A stretch of DNA of 64,000 nt, taken from positions 62,001-126,000 of the forward strand of contig CAUTYZ010000001.1 of assembly GCA_963543015.1 (NCBI GenBank). Direction: 5' to 3'. The translations under genes and the position numbers were made by a program. Origin of the DNA: Alloscardovia sp963543015. Lineage in GTDB: Bacteria; Actinomycetota; Actinomycetes; Actinomycetales; Bifidobacteriaceae. The notes beneath the pieces were generated by a model that was not told where the DNA came from, made no database searches, and saw only the letters and a list, made by a program, of their open reading frames with translations. Shown here one piece after another: positions 25,832-34,780 of this stretch (the stretch's first letter is position 1; every line of letters starts with the position of its first letter).

Positions 25832-27469
25832 CTAAATCAGCGGAAGCATCGGACTTCCGTTATTTCGCTCGGAGAAAATTTGCATAAGTGACCGATATTC
25901 ATCATTACCTGTGGAATCAAAAGGATCAAGGGTATGCGCGGTTACATGCCGATGATCGTGTGGCGTTACCACTGTCACAGAAGTCCAATCTGCTGACCAT
26001 GAAATCGAGCTTTTACGCGCAACGCTGACGAATTGGCCGCGCAAGTATGCACGCGTATCGTGAGGAGGAGTATGTCGAGCTTTACGAATTTCTTCAGAAG
26101 AAAATAACGGCGTAACTTTCCCGCGCGTTTGCACAGCTCGGAACACATCGTCATGCGCAATGTCATGATATGCAAAATCAAATTGCAACATCTTCGCATT
26201 CGCATTATTGGTATTCTTGCCGCCGCCACGTTGTGCAATTTTGCAAATAAGCTGATACTTCGCAGCCCAATCCACCCACGTTGACAATGCATCAAAATCA
26301 TGTGCTTCTACTTGTTGAAGTGTTTCATCCCACGTCTCAAGGCAGTTTGTCACATCCTGACGCATATCTTCAGCAAAGTCGAGCGCGTGCTTCGTCATAA
26401 AGTTCGCCGCAGCATGATGGTATCCGCGCTGGATATCCAGAGCAGTCATCATACGACCGTCAGCAAGTTCAAGCTGTGTTTCGCACAGAACATCTCGTGA
26501 AATGAGTCGAGCGGCTTCGCCCGCATTGGCGAGTTCAAACGCAGCTAATCCGTAATCTTCGCCACGTGACTGCGCTTCAATCATGCTCAACACGATATGC
26601 GCCGTCATCATTTTCATCCATGTCGCACGTTCGCTTCGATTGGAATCCCCCACGATAACGTGCAAACGCCTGTACAGCCGCGAATCAGCATGCGGTTCAT
26701 CGCGCGTATTAATCATAGGGCGCGACCGAGTAGTCGCCGAGGAAATCGTATCGTCAAGAAAATCTGCACGTTGGGACATCTGGAACTGCCCATCACGGAC
26801 AACGCCCGCACCTGCAAAAATTTGACGCGTAACCAAAAAAGGAATGAAACTCTTATCTAGCTGAGACAAATCTACAGTGCGTCGCACGAGATAATTTTCG
26901 TGACAGCCAAACGAATGCCCCTGCGAATCCGTATTATTTTTGTACATATGCACGCGAATATGCGAATTTCCTAGGTGTTCACGCAAGGTTCGCTCAGCTT
27001 GGTGAGCAAGTGCTGCCATCAGGTTTTCACCGGCAGCGTCTAAAAGCACAGCATCTGTGACCGTGCGAGCTTCAGCAGTTGCGTATTCTGGATGCGACCC
27101 GACGTCCAAATAAATGCGTGATCCGTTTTCTGTGTAAGTATTGGTCGAGCGAGATTGGCTCACGATGGGTTCAAACATCACAGAAGCAACATGCGATGCA
27201 TCGAGAGTGCTATCTGTGTGAGTTTCCGCACTATGAGTTTCCGCACTGACCGTTTCAGCGCTAATACTTTCCGCGCTGCCTGCTTCAGCGCGATGTGCTT
27301 CGGAATTTCCAGCCTTCTGACTTCCCGTCACGCTAATGCCGTACTCAGTTTCGATACCGAAAATCCGCTCGAAGAGTGGACGAATCGCCTGTTCCTGCTG
27401 CGCACTCTCATTCGCCAATGAATTGGACACTGCCGTCGAGCTATTGCTACTATCACGCAATTGAGGCAT
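25832..27469 (-). CDS. pafA: Pup-protein ligase PafA
   Basis: Joins the C-terminal Glu of Pup to lysines of target proteins using ATP. Identified by FGIETEYGIS (ATP/Mg site), NGSRIYLDVGSHPEYATAEA, YKNNTDSQGHSFGCHENYLV and INTRDEPHADS, in which the LDVGSHPEYATAE form distinguishes PafA from Dop. At 545 residues it exceeds the roughly 450-480 of mycobacterial PafA because of a 35-residue N-terminal extension and a low-complexity insert (about residues 50-95) with repeated Ser-Ala-Glu-(Thr/Ser). GGGGAGAG precedes the ATG. It is downstream of pup on the same strand. Confidence 0.95.
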   Translation of the reverse strand: MPQLRDSSNSSTAVSNSLANESAQQEQAIRPLFERIFGIETEYGISVTGSQKAGNSEAHRAEAGSAESISAETVSAETHSAETHTDSTLDASHVASVMFEPIVSQSRSTNTYTENGSRIYLDVGSHPEYATAEARTVTDAVLLDAAGENLMAALAHQAERTLREHLGNSHIRVHMYKNNTDSQGHSFGCHENYLVRRTVDLSQLDKSFIPFLVTRQIFAGAGVVRDGQFQMSQRADFLDDTISSATTRSRPMINTRDEPHADSRLYRRLHVIVGDSNRSERATWMKMMTAHIVLSMIEAQSRGEDYGLAAFELANAGEAARLISRDVLCETQLELADGRMMTALDIQRGYHHAAANFMTKHALDFAEDMRQDVTNCLETWDETLQQVEAHDFDALSTWVDWAAKYQLICKIAQRGGGKNTNNANAKMLQFDFAYHDIAHDDVFRAVQTRGKVTPLFSSEEIRKARHTPPHDTRAYLRGQFVSVARKSSISWSADWTSVTVVTPHDHRHVTAHTLDPFDSTGNDEYRSLMQIFSERNNGSPMLPLI

Positions 27470-27603
27470 CGCACTCTCCCCTATTTGTTTCGAGTTGCCA
27501 TCGAGCCGTTATTGGCTTGGGTTTCGCGAACAGAATGTACCTGATGTATCAGAATTTGCATCTGCTCACTTGCTGACCCGTCAATTATCGACTCATCTAC
27601 TCT

Positions 27604-27843
27604 TTACTGTCCGCCCTTTTGCACGAAGCTATTGACGTACTCTTCTGCGTTTTCTTCGAGAGTTGACTCGATATCGTCCAGTAAGGAATCCAAATCTGCT
27701 ACAGCATCGGTCAGCTCGGTATTATCTTCCGTATGCTGCATGTCTTTATCCGAGAATTCCTCTGTATGCTGCTGCTGAGCGCTGAAGAATTCTTGACCTT
27801 GGAATCCCGCTGAATCGTTCGAAGAAAAATTATCCTGAGGCAT
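27604..27843 (-). CDS. pup: Prokaryotic ubiquitin-like protein Pup
   Basis: A 79-residue, highly acidic, probably disordered protein ending YVNSFVQKGGQ. The Gly-Gly-Gln terminus shows it needs deamidation to Glu by Dop before ligation by PafA. The region DLDSLLDDIESTLEENAEEYV is the conserved helix that binds the ATPase coiled coil. The N-terminal half is longer than in mycobacteria (64 residues) and Gln/Ser-rich. I chose the ATG at 27843 (MPQDNF); nine more codons are open upstream. It lies between the monophosphatase-like gene and pafA. Confidence 0.93.
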   Translation of the reverse strand: MPQDNFSSNDSAGFQGQEFFSAQQQHTEEFSDKDMQHTEDNTELTDAVADLDSLLDDIESTLEENAEEYVNSFVQKGGQ

Positions 27844-27966
27844 GTGTTTTTCCGTTCTGTATGCGCGCATCGCTTCATGCTGTGCTACGTCATTTTCCGA
27901 ATTCTATCGTGCACATGACACTAGCCAACCACAATCTATCACTACGAAGGTCGCGCGCTTATCTCG

Positions 27967-28818
27967 TTAATCTGCTTGAGGGAGCAAATATTCACGCAAT
28001 TCGTTGATAACCAAACCGTTGGATGCGATGACATCGTTCGTATGGTACCAACTAATTGGCGATCCATCCCATTGCCGCAAATGACCTTGTGCTTCCCAGA
28101 CGACTACTGCCGCAGCAGACACAGCAGGCACATCCCACGAATGCAATGATGGTTCGAAATACGCGTCATACGTACCATCGGCAACCTTGCACAAATCGAG
28201 CGATGCTGGACCCATACGCTTGATATCCGATGGCAGACCTGCGAGCGCGGACACCGTCTTCAAAGCACGCATAGATTCGCTTGGGAAGTATGACATACCA
28301 AAACACAGCACCGAATCCTTAAGCGTCGCTGTCGTCGTTGGCATAATTGCCTCGCGCTTGTCTCCAATACTCGACTGACGAATGCGAATGGCACCATGAC
28401 CATGAGCTGCTACATACGTCACATGCAACGCTGGCGCGTGCACAACTCCCAGAATTGGCGTCGCTTCGCCGTCGTCACCGATTTCAAAAACAGACACGGT
28501 AACTGTCCATTCAGGCATATTTCGCATGTAATTGATGGAACCATCGATATGCCCAATGCACCAGTAGAAATCACCCGGCTGACGATTTGATCCGACTTCT
28601 TCCCAGAAACCGTTCAATGGGTTGACTTCGCTGATCTTTTCGCGCAGATAGCGCACGACTGTCTCGTCAATATCAGACGAATACTTTTTCTTCTGGGATT
28701 CCTCAGAATCGTTATCGGCCACTTTCAAAACGTGAGGTGTCAATTGATCTTGTGCCGCATGACGCCCTGCATCTTGAGCTATCTTAGCTACCTGCATCGC
28801 AAGCTGCTGCAAGTCCAT
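27967..28818 (-). CDS. Inositol monophosphatase-like protein in the Pup locus
   Basis: A 283-residue protein of the Li-sensitive phosphatase superfamily. The first metal motif is WEEVGS and the second is WCIGHIDGSINYMRNM, where typical enzymes have DP-IDGT-NF; the late motif is HSWDVPAVSAAAVVVWEAQG in place of WD-AA-...-EAGG. So the Asp of IDG is kept but the preceding Asp-Pro is Gly-His. Activity is therefore uncertain. The ATG at 28818 has a perfect AGGAGG; the frame continues 28 codons upstream without a better start. It sits between dop and pup, 84 bp after dop, and may be co-transcribed with them. Confidence 0.8.
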   Translation of the reverse strand: MDLQQLAMQVAKIAQDAGRHAAQDQLTPHVLKVADNDSEESQKKKYSSDIDETVVRYLREKISEVNPLNGFWEEVGSNRQPGDFYWCIGHIDGSINYMRNMPEWTVTVSVFEIGDDGEATPILGVVHAPALHVTYVAAHGHGAIRIRQSSIGDKREAIMPTTTATLKDSVLCFGMSYFPSESMRALKTVSALAGLPSDIKRMGPASLDLCKVADGTYDAYFEPSLHSWDVPAVSAAAVVVWEAQGHLRQWDGSPISWYHTNDVIASNGLVINELREYLLPQAD

Positions 28819-28902
28819 ATATCCCTCCTGAAAGTACATATCCGTGAGCGCATCACGTATACCATACCGATTAAAAATTTTGCATTTCTGCCCGCTTGGC
28901 AT

Positions 28903-30495
28903 CTACACCAAGCGTTCTATGATGTCTTCTATTTTATGCTCAGCCGTGAACGTGTCACCCATTTCTGCACGCGCGTGTCCTTGTGGATCATGAAGAGCGA
29001 TAATTACCGGTGTACTCGCCTGATTATCAGAAGACGTATCAGAGGACTTGTCAGAAGATGCACCTCGAACGACAAGTCCATCCCATGACGCAAAGAGTAC
29101 ATTCTCAGGATAATTCTTCAGCATCCAACCGCGCGTATATGCACGCGTATCGTCTGGCGGGAACTCACATGCTTTCTCGATATCTTCAGCAGAAATAATT
29201 TTCTGAGCGTGAGGTTCGATTTTATGCCATAACGACGTCGAGTCGAGTTGAGCCCATGAGATATCAAGAGCTTGCATAAGAGGGCTGTCCCAATTCACAT
29301 TTTTTCTGCGGCGCATGGATTCGATGATCTGCCACTTCGTCAGCCATTCCACACGACGTGCCGGCTCGCGTAACGCTAATCGTTCATCATCATCTGCATG
29401 AATGAGACGCGCAATATCTTTCAACACTTCTGCCCACAGATGCATAACTTCTTTCGTATCTTCATCAGGCCACAGAGGTTCTCCGCGCGAATCTGTGGAA
29501 TACACCTGCGCAGCCACGCTACACACCCACGAACGAAGACGAAGCTGCACTTGGAAGGCAGATAATTCGTGGTTGTGTGCAGTTGACGTTGTCTGCGTAA
29601 GTGACAAGTCGTGCGAGAAGCTATGCATAGCTTCAACCGGATCGGAGATAGTCACTTCCTGCAAAAAATCAGCATAGGGAATATGAAGCACAACGGACTG
29701 TTCCAATGCCCATAGCAGAACGCTCGTCGTCCCTATTTTCAAGAGTTCAGGCACATCCATGCGATTGGCGTCCCCCGCAATGACGTGGAATCTGCGGTAC
29801 GTATCCGTAGAATGCGACTCGTCGCGAGTATTGACAATTGGTCTATCAAAAGTCGTTTGCAAGCCGAGAGGAGTTTTGAAATAGTCAGCTCGCTGGGAAA
29901 TTTGGAATCCTGGCTGTTGTGATGCTTCCCCAAGTCCTACACGCCCTGAGCCGGTGTAGATGATTCGTGATACCGCATGAGCAGTAAAAAGTGTCGCAAG
30001 ATCTTCAAAAGGGACAGATCGCGCAACTTGATAATTTTCGTGACTTCCCCAGCTTGCGCCCTTGCCATCCACATTATTGCGGAAAAGCTTCAGCGAAACC
30101 TGTGATTTATGAGCAGCACGAGCCATAATTGCATCCCCAGCGCGGTCATACACGAGCGCTTCTCGTGGAGTCATAACCTCAGGAGCGGAATATTCAGGAT
30201 GCGCATGATCGACATATATGCGCGCACCATTGATGTATGCCACGTTAGTTGTGCGAAATTGCTCACGGTCAGTCAGCAAATCCGAGCGAACATGCGCACG
30301 CGGCATATGAAAACCACGCGCATCATGGACAGGATCTTCATATCCGTAATCCCATCGAACGTGTGCTGTAGACGGCTGAAGGTCAGCGACAGAACGAATG
30401 AGATCAAACGACAACTGGGTATGATCATCGTAGACGCCACGCTGACCGCTGATTCCGTACTCGGTTTCTACACCCATGACACGTTTAACTGTCAT
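28903..30495 (-). CDS. dop: Pup deamidase/depupylase Dop
   Basis: A 530-residue homologue of PafA that deamidates the C-terminal Gln of Pup and removes Pup from targets. Dop-specific blocks are seen: GVETEYGIS, WDYGYEDPVHDARGFHM, YVDHAHPEYSAPEV, FRNNVDGKGASWGSHENYQV, GSGRVGLG and FQISQRADY. The ATG at 30495 follows GGGGAAGG; fourteen more codons are open upstream. Its place between arc and pup, in a locus without proteasome subunits, suggests reversible pupylation and recycling rather than proteasomal degradation. Confidence 0.95.
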   Translation of the reverse strand: MTVKRVMGVETEYGISGQRGVYDDHTQLSFDLIRSVADLQPSTAHVRWDYGYEDPVHDARGFHMPRAHVRSDLLTDREQFRTTNVAYINGARIYVDHAHPEYSAPEVMTPREALVYDRAGDAIMARAAHKSQVSLKLFRNNVDGKGASWGSHENYQVARSVPFEDLATLFTAHAVSRIIYTGSGRVGLGEASQQPGFQISQRADYFKTPLGLQTTFDRPIVNTRDESHSTDTYRRFHVIAGDANRMDVPELLKIGTTSVLLWALEQSVVLHIPYADFLQEVTISDPVEAMHSFSHDLSLTQTTSTAHNHELSAFQVQLRLRSWVCSVAAQVYSTDSRGEPLWPDEDTKEVMHLWAEVLKDIARLIHADDDERLALREPARRVEWLTKWQIIESMRRRKNVNWDSPLMQALDISWAQLDSTSLWHKIEPHAQKIISAEDIEKACEFPPDDTRAYTRGWMLKNYPENVLFASWDGLVVRGASSDKSSDTSSDNQASTPVIIALHDPQGHARAEMGDTFTAEHKIEDIIERLV

Positions 30496-30725
30496 TCGTT
30501 TTCCTTCCCCTTGTAAGCGTGAGTAAGTAAGATGCACGTGCCCTGACTTTGCGCACTAGATTCAACGCACGTACTCTTGCTCAGCACGCTGCACATGGCA
30601 CACTGTGCACTGCTGATTATCCCGCAATCAAGCAATCAAGCAATTCAGCACCCCAGCGATTCACCGTTACTGAGCTGCAACTCAGTGGCTCACGGTGACT
30701 GCACTGCGAAGCAGCAATTGTGCAC

Positions 30726-32396
30726 TTAAGCCCATTCTTCCATCATGGCGCTGCGCACGCGGCGACCTCCCAAATCAAGGAGCAATCCCCACCCTTGCAT
30801 CGTCGTATGCATGCACGTGTTATACATATCAGCAAATTCATCATCCACAGCTGACTGCATAATGCGAGCATCCAGTAGCACGTGGTCGACGTCATTGGTT
30901 TCCAGAGACTGCTTAATTGCAATCATCTTTGCGCGGTCGATAATATTTTTAAGATGCGCGCCAGAAATCAAGTCGCTCATCGAAACCGTCACGATACTGT
31001 CGTCACAATGCAGATGTGCGACAATTTTTGCAGGATCGTACACGCTGTCGATAACTGCATCAACGAGTAATTCTACATCGCCATCGCATGCCATACGCTC
31101 ATCGATATAATGCGCCACGATATCGCGCGCCGCACGTTTACTTGGAGCGCCAATTGGAATTTTAATATCCAATCGACCAGGACGCAGCACAGCAGGATCG
31201 ATCATGTCCAAACGATTCGATGCACCGATAACGATAACGTTCTTCAGATCTTCCATGCCATCAAGCTCAGAAAGGAACTGTGGGACGACTGTAGTTTCCA
31301 CGTCGGAGGAAACACCCGTTCCGCGCGTTCGAAGCAACGATTCCATCTCATCGATGAAAATAACAACTGGCTTTCCCTCGGCTTCTAGCTCGCGAGCGCG
31401 GGCGAAGACCATACGAATCATGCGTTCAGCTTCGCCGACAAATTTGCTCAAAACTTCCGGTCCCTTTACCGACAAGAATGCACCTTGAGAATCTTCCGCT
31501 AAAGAATGTGCGACAGCTTTTGCTAGAAGGGTCTTACCATTTCCTGGAGGACCATACAGCAAAATTCCCTTGGCACCTTGCAAACCATAGAACGAGTACA
31601 GCTCGCGATGCGTAAATGGAAGCTGTACAGCATCACGGATTTGGCTAATTTGCTTGTCTAATCCACCGATATCGCTAAAGCTTGTATTTGGATATTCCTC
31701 AAGAAGAAGCTCCTCGGCCTTGCTGGATTCGAGTATATGAACCGCAAATTCCCCACTGTCATCGAGCATGACAGTATCGTCACGTTCGACATCAGTATTC
31801 ATCGTATTATATGCACGACGAACCACACTAGTATTTCCACTCGAATCGCGAACGAGCAACCGCATGCCATCCATTACCTGGTTCACCGTCACAACTCGTC
31901 CTAAACTAGAAAAATCGTCCGCACGCACGATACGCATATTGTCATCAATGAGCACGCCCTGCCCCGCACGCAGCTGCATCGGATTAACTTGCGGAGCCAC
32001 CGTCATAATTGCATGACGATGATTATGAATTACTTCCGCGGTGACGATTCGCTGGCCCTGAACCGTCTGATCAGAATCAATGCGCACAAAAGTTGCTCGA
32101 GTCAAAGGAGGATTGCTCAGAGCTTTCATCGTTTCACGAGCTTCTTGCAACTGATCCGTTGCCTTGCGCAAGGCGCGTGCTAAAGAATGATTGCGTTGAC
32201 GCAATTGATCTAACTGGAGCGCTAACTCGTCAGCCTGAGCTTCAGCTCGCACGTGTGCTTCGTTGCTGACATGCCGAACCGACCGCTGCTCATGCTCGGC
32301 GCCGTTCCCGGTGTGTTCAAAAGGCTGCGACGAATCTTCGTCCGTCTGCTGCGTTTCTAAGTCTTTTTCTACTCCGTAGTCTCGTCCTTGCGGCAT
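30726..32396 (-). CDS. arc: AAA ATPase forming ring-shaped complexes (ARC/Mpa)
   Basis: A 556-residue AAA+ unfoldase homologous to Mpa. In order: an acidic disordered N-terminus, a coiled coil (about 45-95) that in Mpa binds Pup, two OB-fold domains (about 100-240), and an AAA domain with Walker A GPPGNGKTLLAK, Walker B VVIFIDEMES, and an arginine-finger region. The C-terminus is RRVRSAMMEEWA and lacks the Gln-Tyr-Leu (HbYX-like) tail by which Mpa opens the 20S proteasome. A strong GAGGAGG ribosome binding site precedes the ATG. It is first in the arc-dop-phosphatase-pup-pafA order. Confidence 0.94.
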   Translation of the reverse strand: MPQGRDYGVEKDLETQQTDEDSSQPFEHTGNGAEHEQRSVRHVSNEAHVRAEAQADELALQLDQLRQRNHSLARALRKATDQLQEARETMKALSNPPLTRATFVRIDSDQTVQGQRIVTAEVIHNHRHAIMTVAPQVNPMQLRAGQGVLIDDNMRIVRADDFSSLGRVVTVNQVMDGMRLLVRDSSGNTSVVRRAYNTMNTDVERDDTVMLDDSGEFAVHILESSKAEELLLEEYPNTSFSDIGGLDKQISQIRDAVQLPFTHRELYSFYGLQGAKGILLYGPPGNGKTLLAKAVAHSLAEDSQGAFLSVKGPEVLSKFVGEAERMIRMVFARARELEAEGKPVVIFIDEMESLLRTRGTGVSSDVETTVVPQFLSELDGMEDLKNVIVIGASNRLDMIDPAVLRPGRLDIKIPIGAPSKRAARDIVAHYIDERMACDGDVELLVDAVIDSVYDPAKIVAHLHCDDSIVTVSMSDLISGAHLKNIIDRAKMIAIKQSLETNDVDHVLLDARIMQSAVDDEFADMYNTCMHTTMQGWGLLLDLGGRRVRSAMMEEWA

Positions 32397-32446
32397 TTTT
32401 CCTCCTCGACTTACTACTAGGCTACCGTACTGTGGGATTACACGCT

Positions 32447-33133
32447 ATGAAATCCCATATATCGCGCTACTATCAAAATATGGATAAGCGCTTAATTGTC
32501 ATGGACATCGATTCAACCCTCATTGATGAAGAAGCCATCGATGAATTAGGAGAAGAATGCGGCTTTGGTGAAGAGATTTCGGCTATAACCGCTCGCGCCA
32601 TGAATGGGGAAATTGATTTCGCCCAAGCATTGCGAGACCGCGTCAGTCTTCTTCGCGGCTTGAATACTGATATTTTTGAATCTGTCTATCGCCGTCTCCA
32701 TGTAACGAATGGCGCTCAAACTCTTATCGATACTGCTCATGCTCGCGGCTGGAAAGTCGGCGTTGTGTCGGGCGGATTCCACGAAGTTGCCGATATGCTC
32801 GTTCGTGAATTGCATATTGATTACTGCTATGCGCACACTCTGGGAACGTCTTACGATGAGCGCACATCTCAGTACATTCTCGATGGCACTGTTGTATCGG
32901 ATGTTGTTACTAAAGAAACGAAACTCGAGCAATTACGCGCGTGGGCAGCTCTCGAAAACGTCGATATGGCTCATACCGTTGCAATCGGCGATGGTGCTAA
33001 TGATATTCCGATGATTCAAGCAGCGGGAGTAGGAATTGCTTTTTGTGCAAAACCGGTCACTCGCGCTGCTGCACCATACCACATCGATACTCGCGATTTA
33101 TCGTTGGCTTTACCAATTATCGACGCGCATTAA
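32447..33133 (+). CDS. serB: Phosphoserine phosphatase SerB
   Basis: A 228-residue HAD-superfamily phosphatase for the last step of serine synthesis. Motif I is VMDIDSTLIDEEAIDELGEECG (Asp nucleophile, DxDST), motif II VVSGGFHEVAD, and motifs III/IV lie in KLEQLRAW and IGDGANDIPMIQAAGVGIAFCAKP. The ACT regulatory domain of longer SerB proteins is absent. The start is uncertain: the ATG at 32447, a GTG five codons upstream or an ATG eleven codons downstream are all possible and none has a clear Shine-Dalgarno, so leaderless translation is likely. Divergent from arc, 50 bp away. Confidence 0.9.
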   Translation: MKSHISRYYQNMDKRLIVMDIDSTLIDEEAIDELGEECGFGEEISAITARAMNGEIDFAQALRDRVSLLRGLNTDIFESVYRRLHVTNGAQTLIDTAHARGWKVGVVSGGFHEVADMLVRELHIDYCYAHTLGTSYDERTSQYILDGTVVSDVVTKETKLEQLRAWAALENVDMAHTVAIGDGANDIPMIQAAGVGIAFCAKPVTRAAAPYHIDTRDLSLALPIIDAH

Positions 33134-33172
33134 TGACTGTTATTCTCAGATTTATAGCCGTTTATACTCGAT

Positions 33173-34780
33173 TTACTTTTTCTTCAGCAACGCGATAAAC
33201 ATCTGATCCGTGTCGTGAATATGTTCAAAAAGCTGCATATCGCGTGGTTCCTTGAGCACATCATCATGAGAGCTTTCCTCAGGAACTGGAATGTTCGGAT
33301 TCAATTCATGCATAATTGTCGGCACATCCAAGCGGTAGATATCATCACGCAGATCGACAACTGCATCAACGATTTCTCGAGTTTCCGCAAGCACTGGTGA
33401 ACACGTCACGTATGCGACAACCCCTCCAGATTTGAGCGCGTCGACAGCACTCAGCAGCAAACTTTTTTGCAATTGTGCCAATTCGACGACACTTTCAGGA
33501 GTCTTTCTCCACCGCGCTTCTGGACGGCGACGCAACGCTCCTAATCCTGAGCACGGCGCATCCACGAGAATACGATCGAAATGCTCTGGATACGCAGAGC
33601 CAAACTCACGCCCGTCTATTCCAGTAATCTCGCCAATTGTTGACGATGGAATGGCTCTCACATTATCTTTGACCAGCTCACGCCTGTGGTCATGAGGCTC
33701 ATTGGCGTTCAGCTTCGCTCCGTGCTGGGTAGCGAGCGCAGCCAGCAATGCCGTTTTCCCTCCAGGACCCGCGCACATGTCCAACCACTGCTCATGCCCG
33801 AATTGCTCATTCTGCGCATGACCGTCCTGCGTATGACCGTTCTGCGCGGCATCAGTACTCGCAGGAGCAAGCGCCAGTATAAGAGCAGCAAGCTGGCTTC
33901 CTTCGTCTTCCACTCCTACAGTACCGTCGATAATTCCCTGTAATTTTTGCGGATTAACGCTACGAACACGCAATGCATATGGCGACAATTCTCCACGAAC
34001 AGCTGTCCCGCGCTGATTCTCTTCTACATCGTCATACACATCATCTATCTGCGCTAAACCTGGTCGCACGCACAGGGTGACAGCAGGCGCTTCATTATCT
34101 GCAGCGAGCATCTCATGCACATAATCACGCTTACTATCACGTTCATTTTCGCGTTTATCCTCATGCGCTAAATTCTCTGATCCCTGATACCCCGATGCAT
34201 TCCACGCATCACGCAATTCGCGCACAATCCATTCAGGATGTGAATACCGTACGGCAGCACGCGCGATATACACGTCGTCGTCGTTCATATCACCACTCTT
34301 GCGGATACGCGACGTCACATTCACTTCCCACTGGCGTCGATCATAGGCGACAATTTTTCGCATCAGCGCATTCACAAAACCGCTTGTTTGCTTGCCTACA
34401 CGCTTTCGTGCAAGATTGACCGTTTCGTTCACGCATGCATATTCTGCGATATTCATGAAAAGCCATTGATATGCACCTAAACGCACGACGTTGATAAGTT
34501 TTGCATTAATCGTCCGCAATGGCTTCTTATGTGCAGCTTCGATAACGGTATCCAGAAAAAGTCGCCACCGTAAAGTTCCGTACACGATATCGGTGACGAA
34601 GTTCTTGTCTTGATCGCTTAAGTCTACTTGTCCTAAAACTCGTGGCAGAAGCAAATTCGCGTAGCTATCCTTCTCTTCCAAGGATGAGAGGACAGAGTAT
34701 GCTACCGAACGAGCGTTTGCTGGCTGAGCAGGCATAGCACCCTTTTTTGCAAGTTTGGCAATTGTTTTTGCTTTACTCAC
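33173..34780 (-). CDS. rsmB: 16S rRNA m5C967 methyltransferase RsmB
   Basis: Methylates C967 of 16S rRNA. A NusB-like RNA-binding domain covers about 20-155, followed by the SAM-dependent RsmB/RsmF catalytic domain with DMCAGPGGKTALLAAL, VDAPCSGLGALRRRPEARW and the catalytic Cys in VAYVTCSP. At 535 residues it is about 90 longer than usual, owing to two low-complexity inserts: a charged one (about 200-220) and an Asn-Gly-His/Asp-Gly-His repeat (about 305-325) just before the SAM loop. The GTG start overlaps the end of fmt by eight bases (GTGAGTAA), so the two are translationally coupled. Confidence 0.93.
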   Translation of the reverse strand: MSKAKTIAKLAKKGAMPAQPANARSVAYSVLSSLEEKDSYANLLLPRVLGQVDLSDQDKNFVTDIVYGTLRWRLFLDTVIEAAHKKPLRTINAKLINVVRLGAYQWLFMNIAEYACVNETVNLARKRVGKQTSGFVNALMRKIVAYDRRQWEVNVTSRIRKSGDMNDDDVYIARAAVRYSHPEWIVRELRDAWNASGYQGSENLAHEDKRENERDSKRDYVHEMLAADNEAPAVTLCVRPGLAQIDDVYDDVEENQRGTAVRGELSPYALRVRSVNPQKLQGIIDGTVGVEDEGSQLAALILALAPASTDAAQNGHTQDGHAQNEQFGHEQWLDMCAGPGGKTALLAALATQHGAKLNANEPHDHRRELVKDNVRAIPSSTIGEITGIDGREFGSAYPEHFDRILVDAPCSGLGALRRRPEARWRKTPESVVELAQLQKSLLLSAVDALKSGGVVAYVTCSPVLAETREIVDAVVDLRDDIYRLDVPTIMHELNPNIPVPEESSHDDVLKEPRDMQLFEHIHDTDQMFIALLKKK

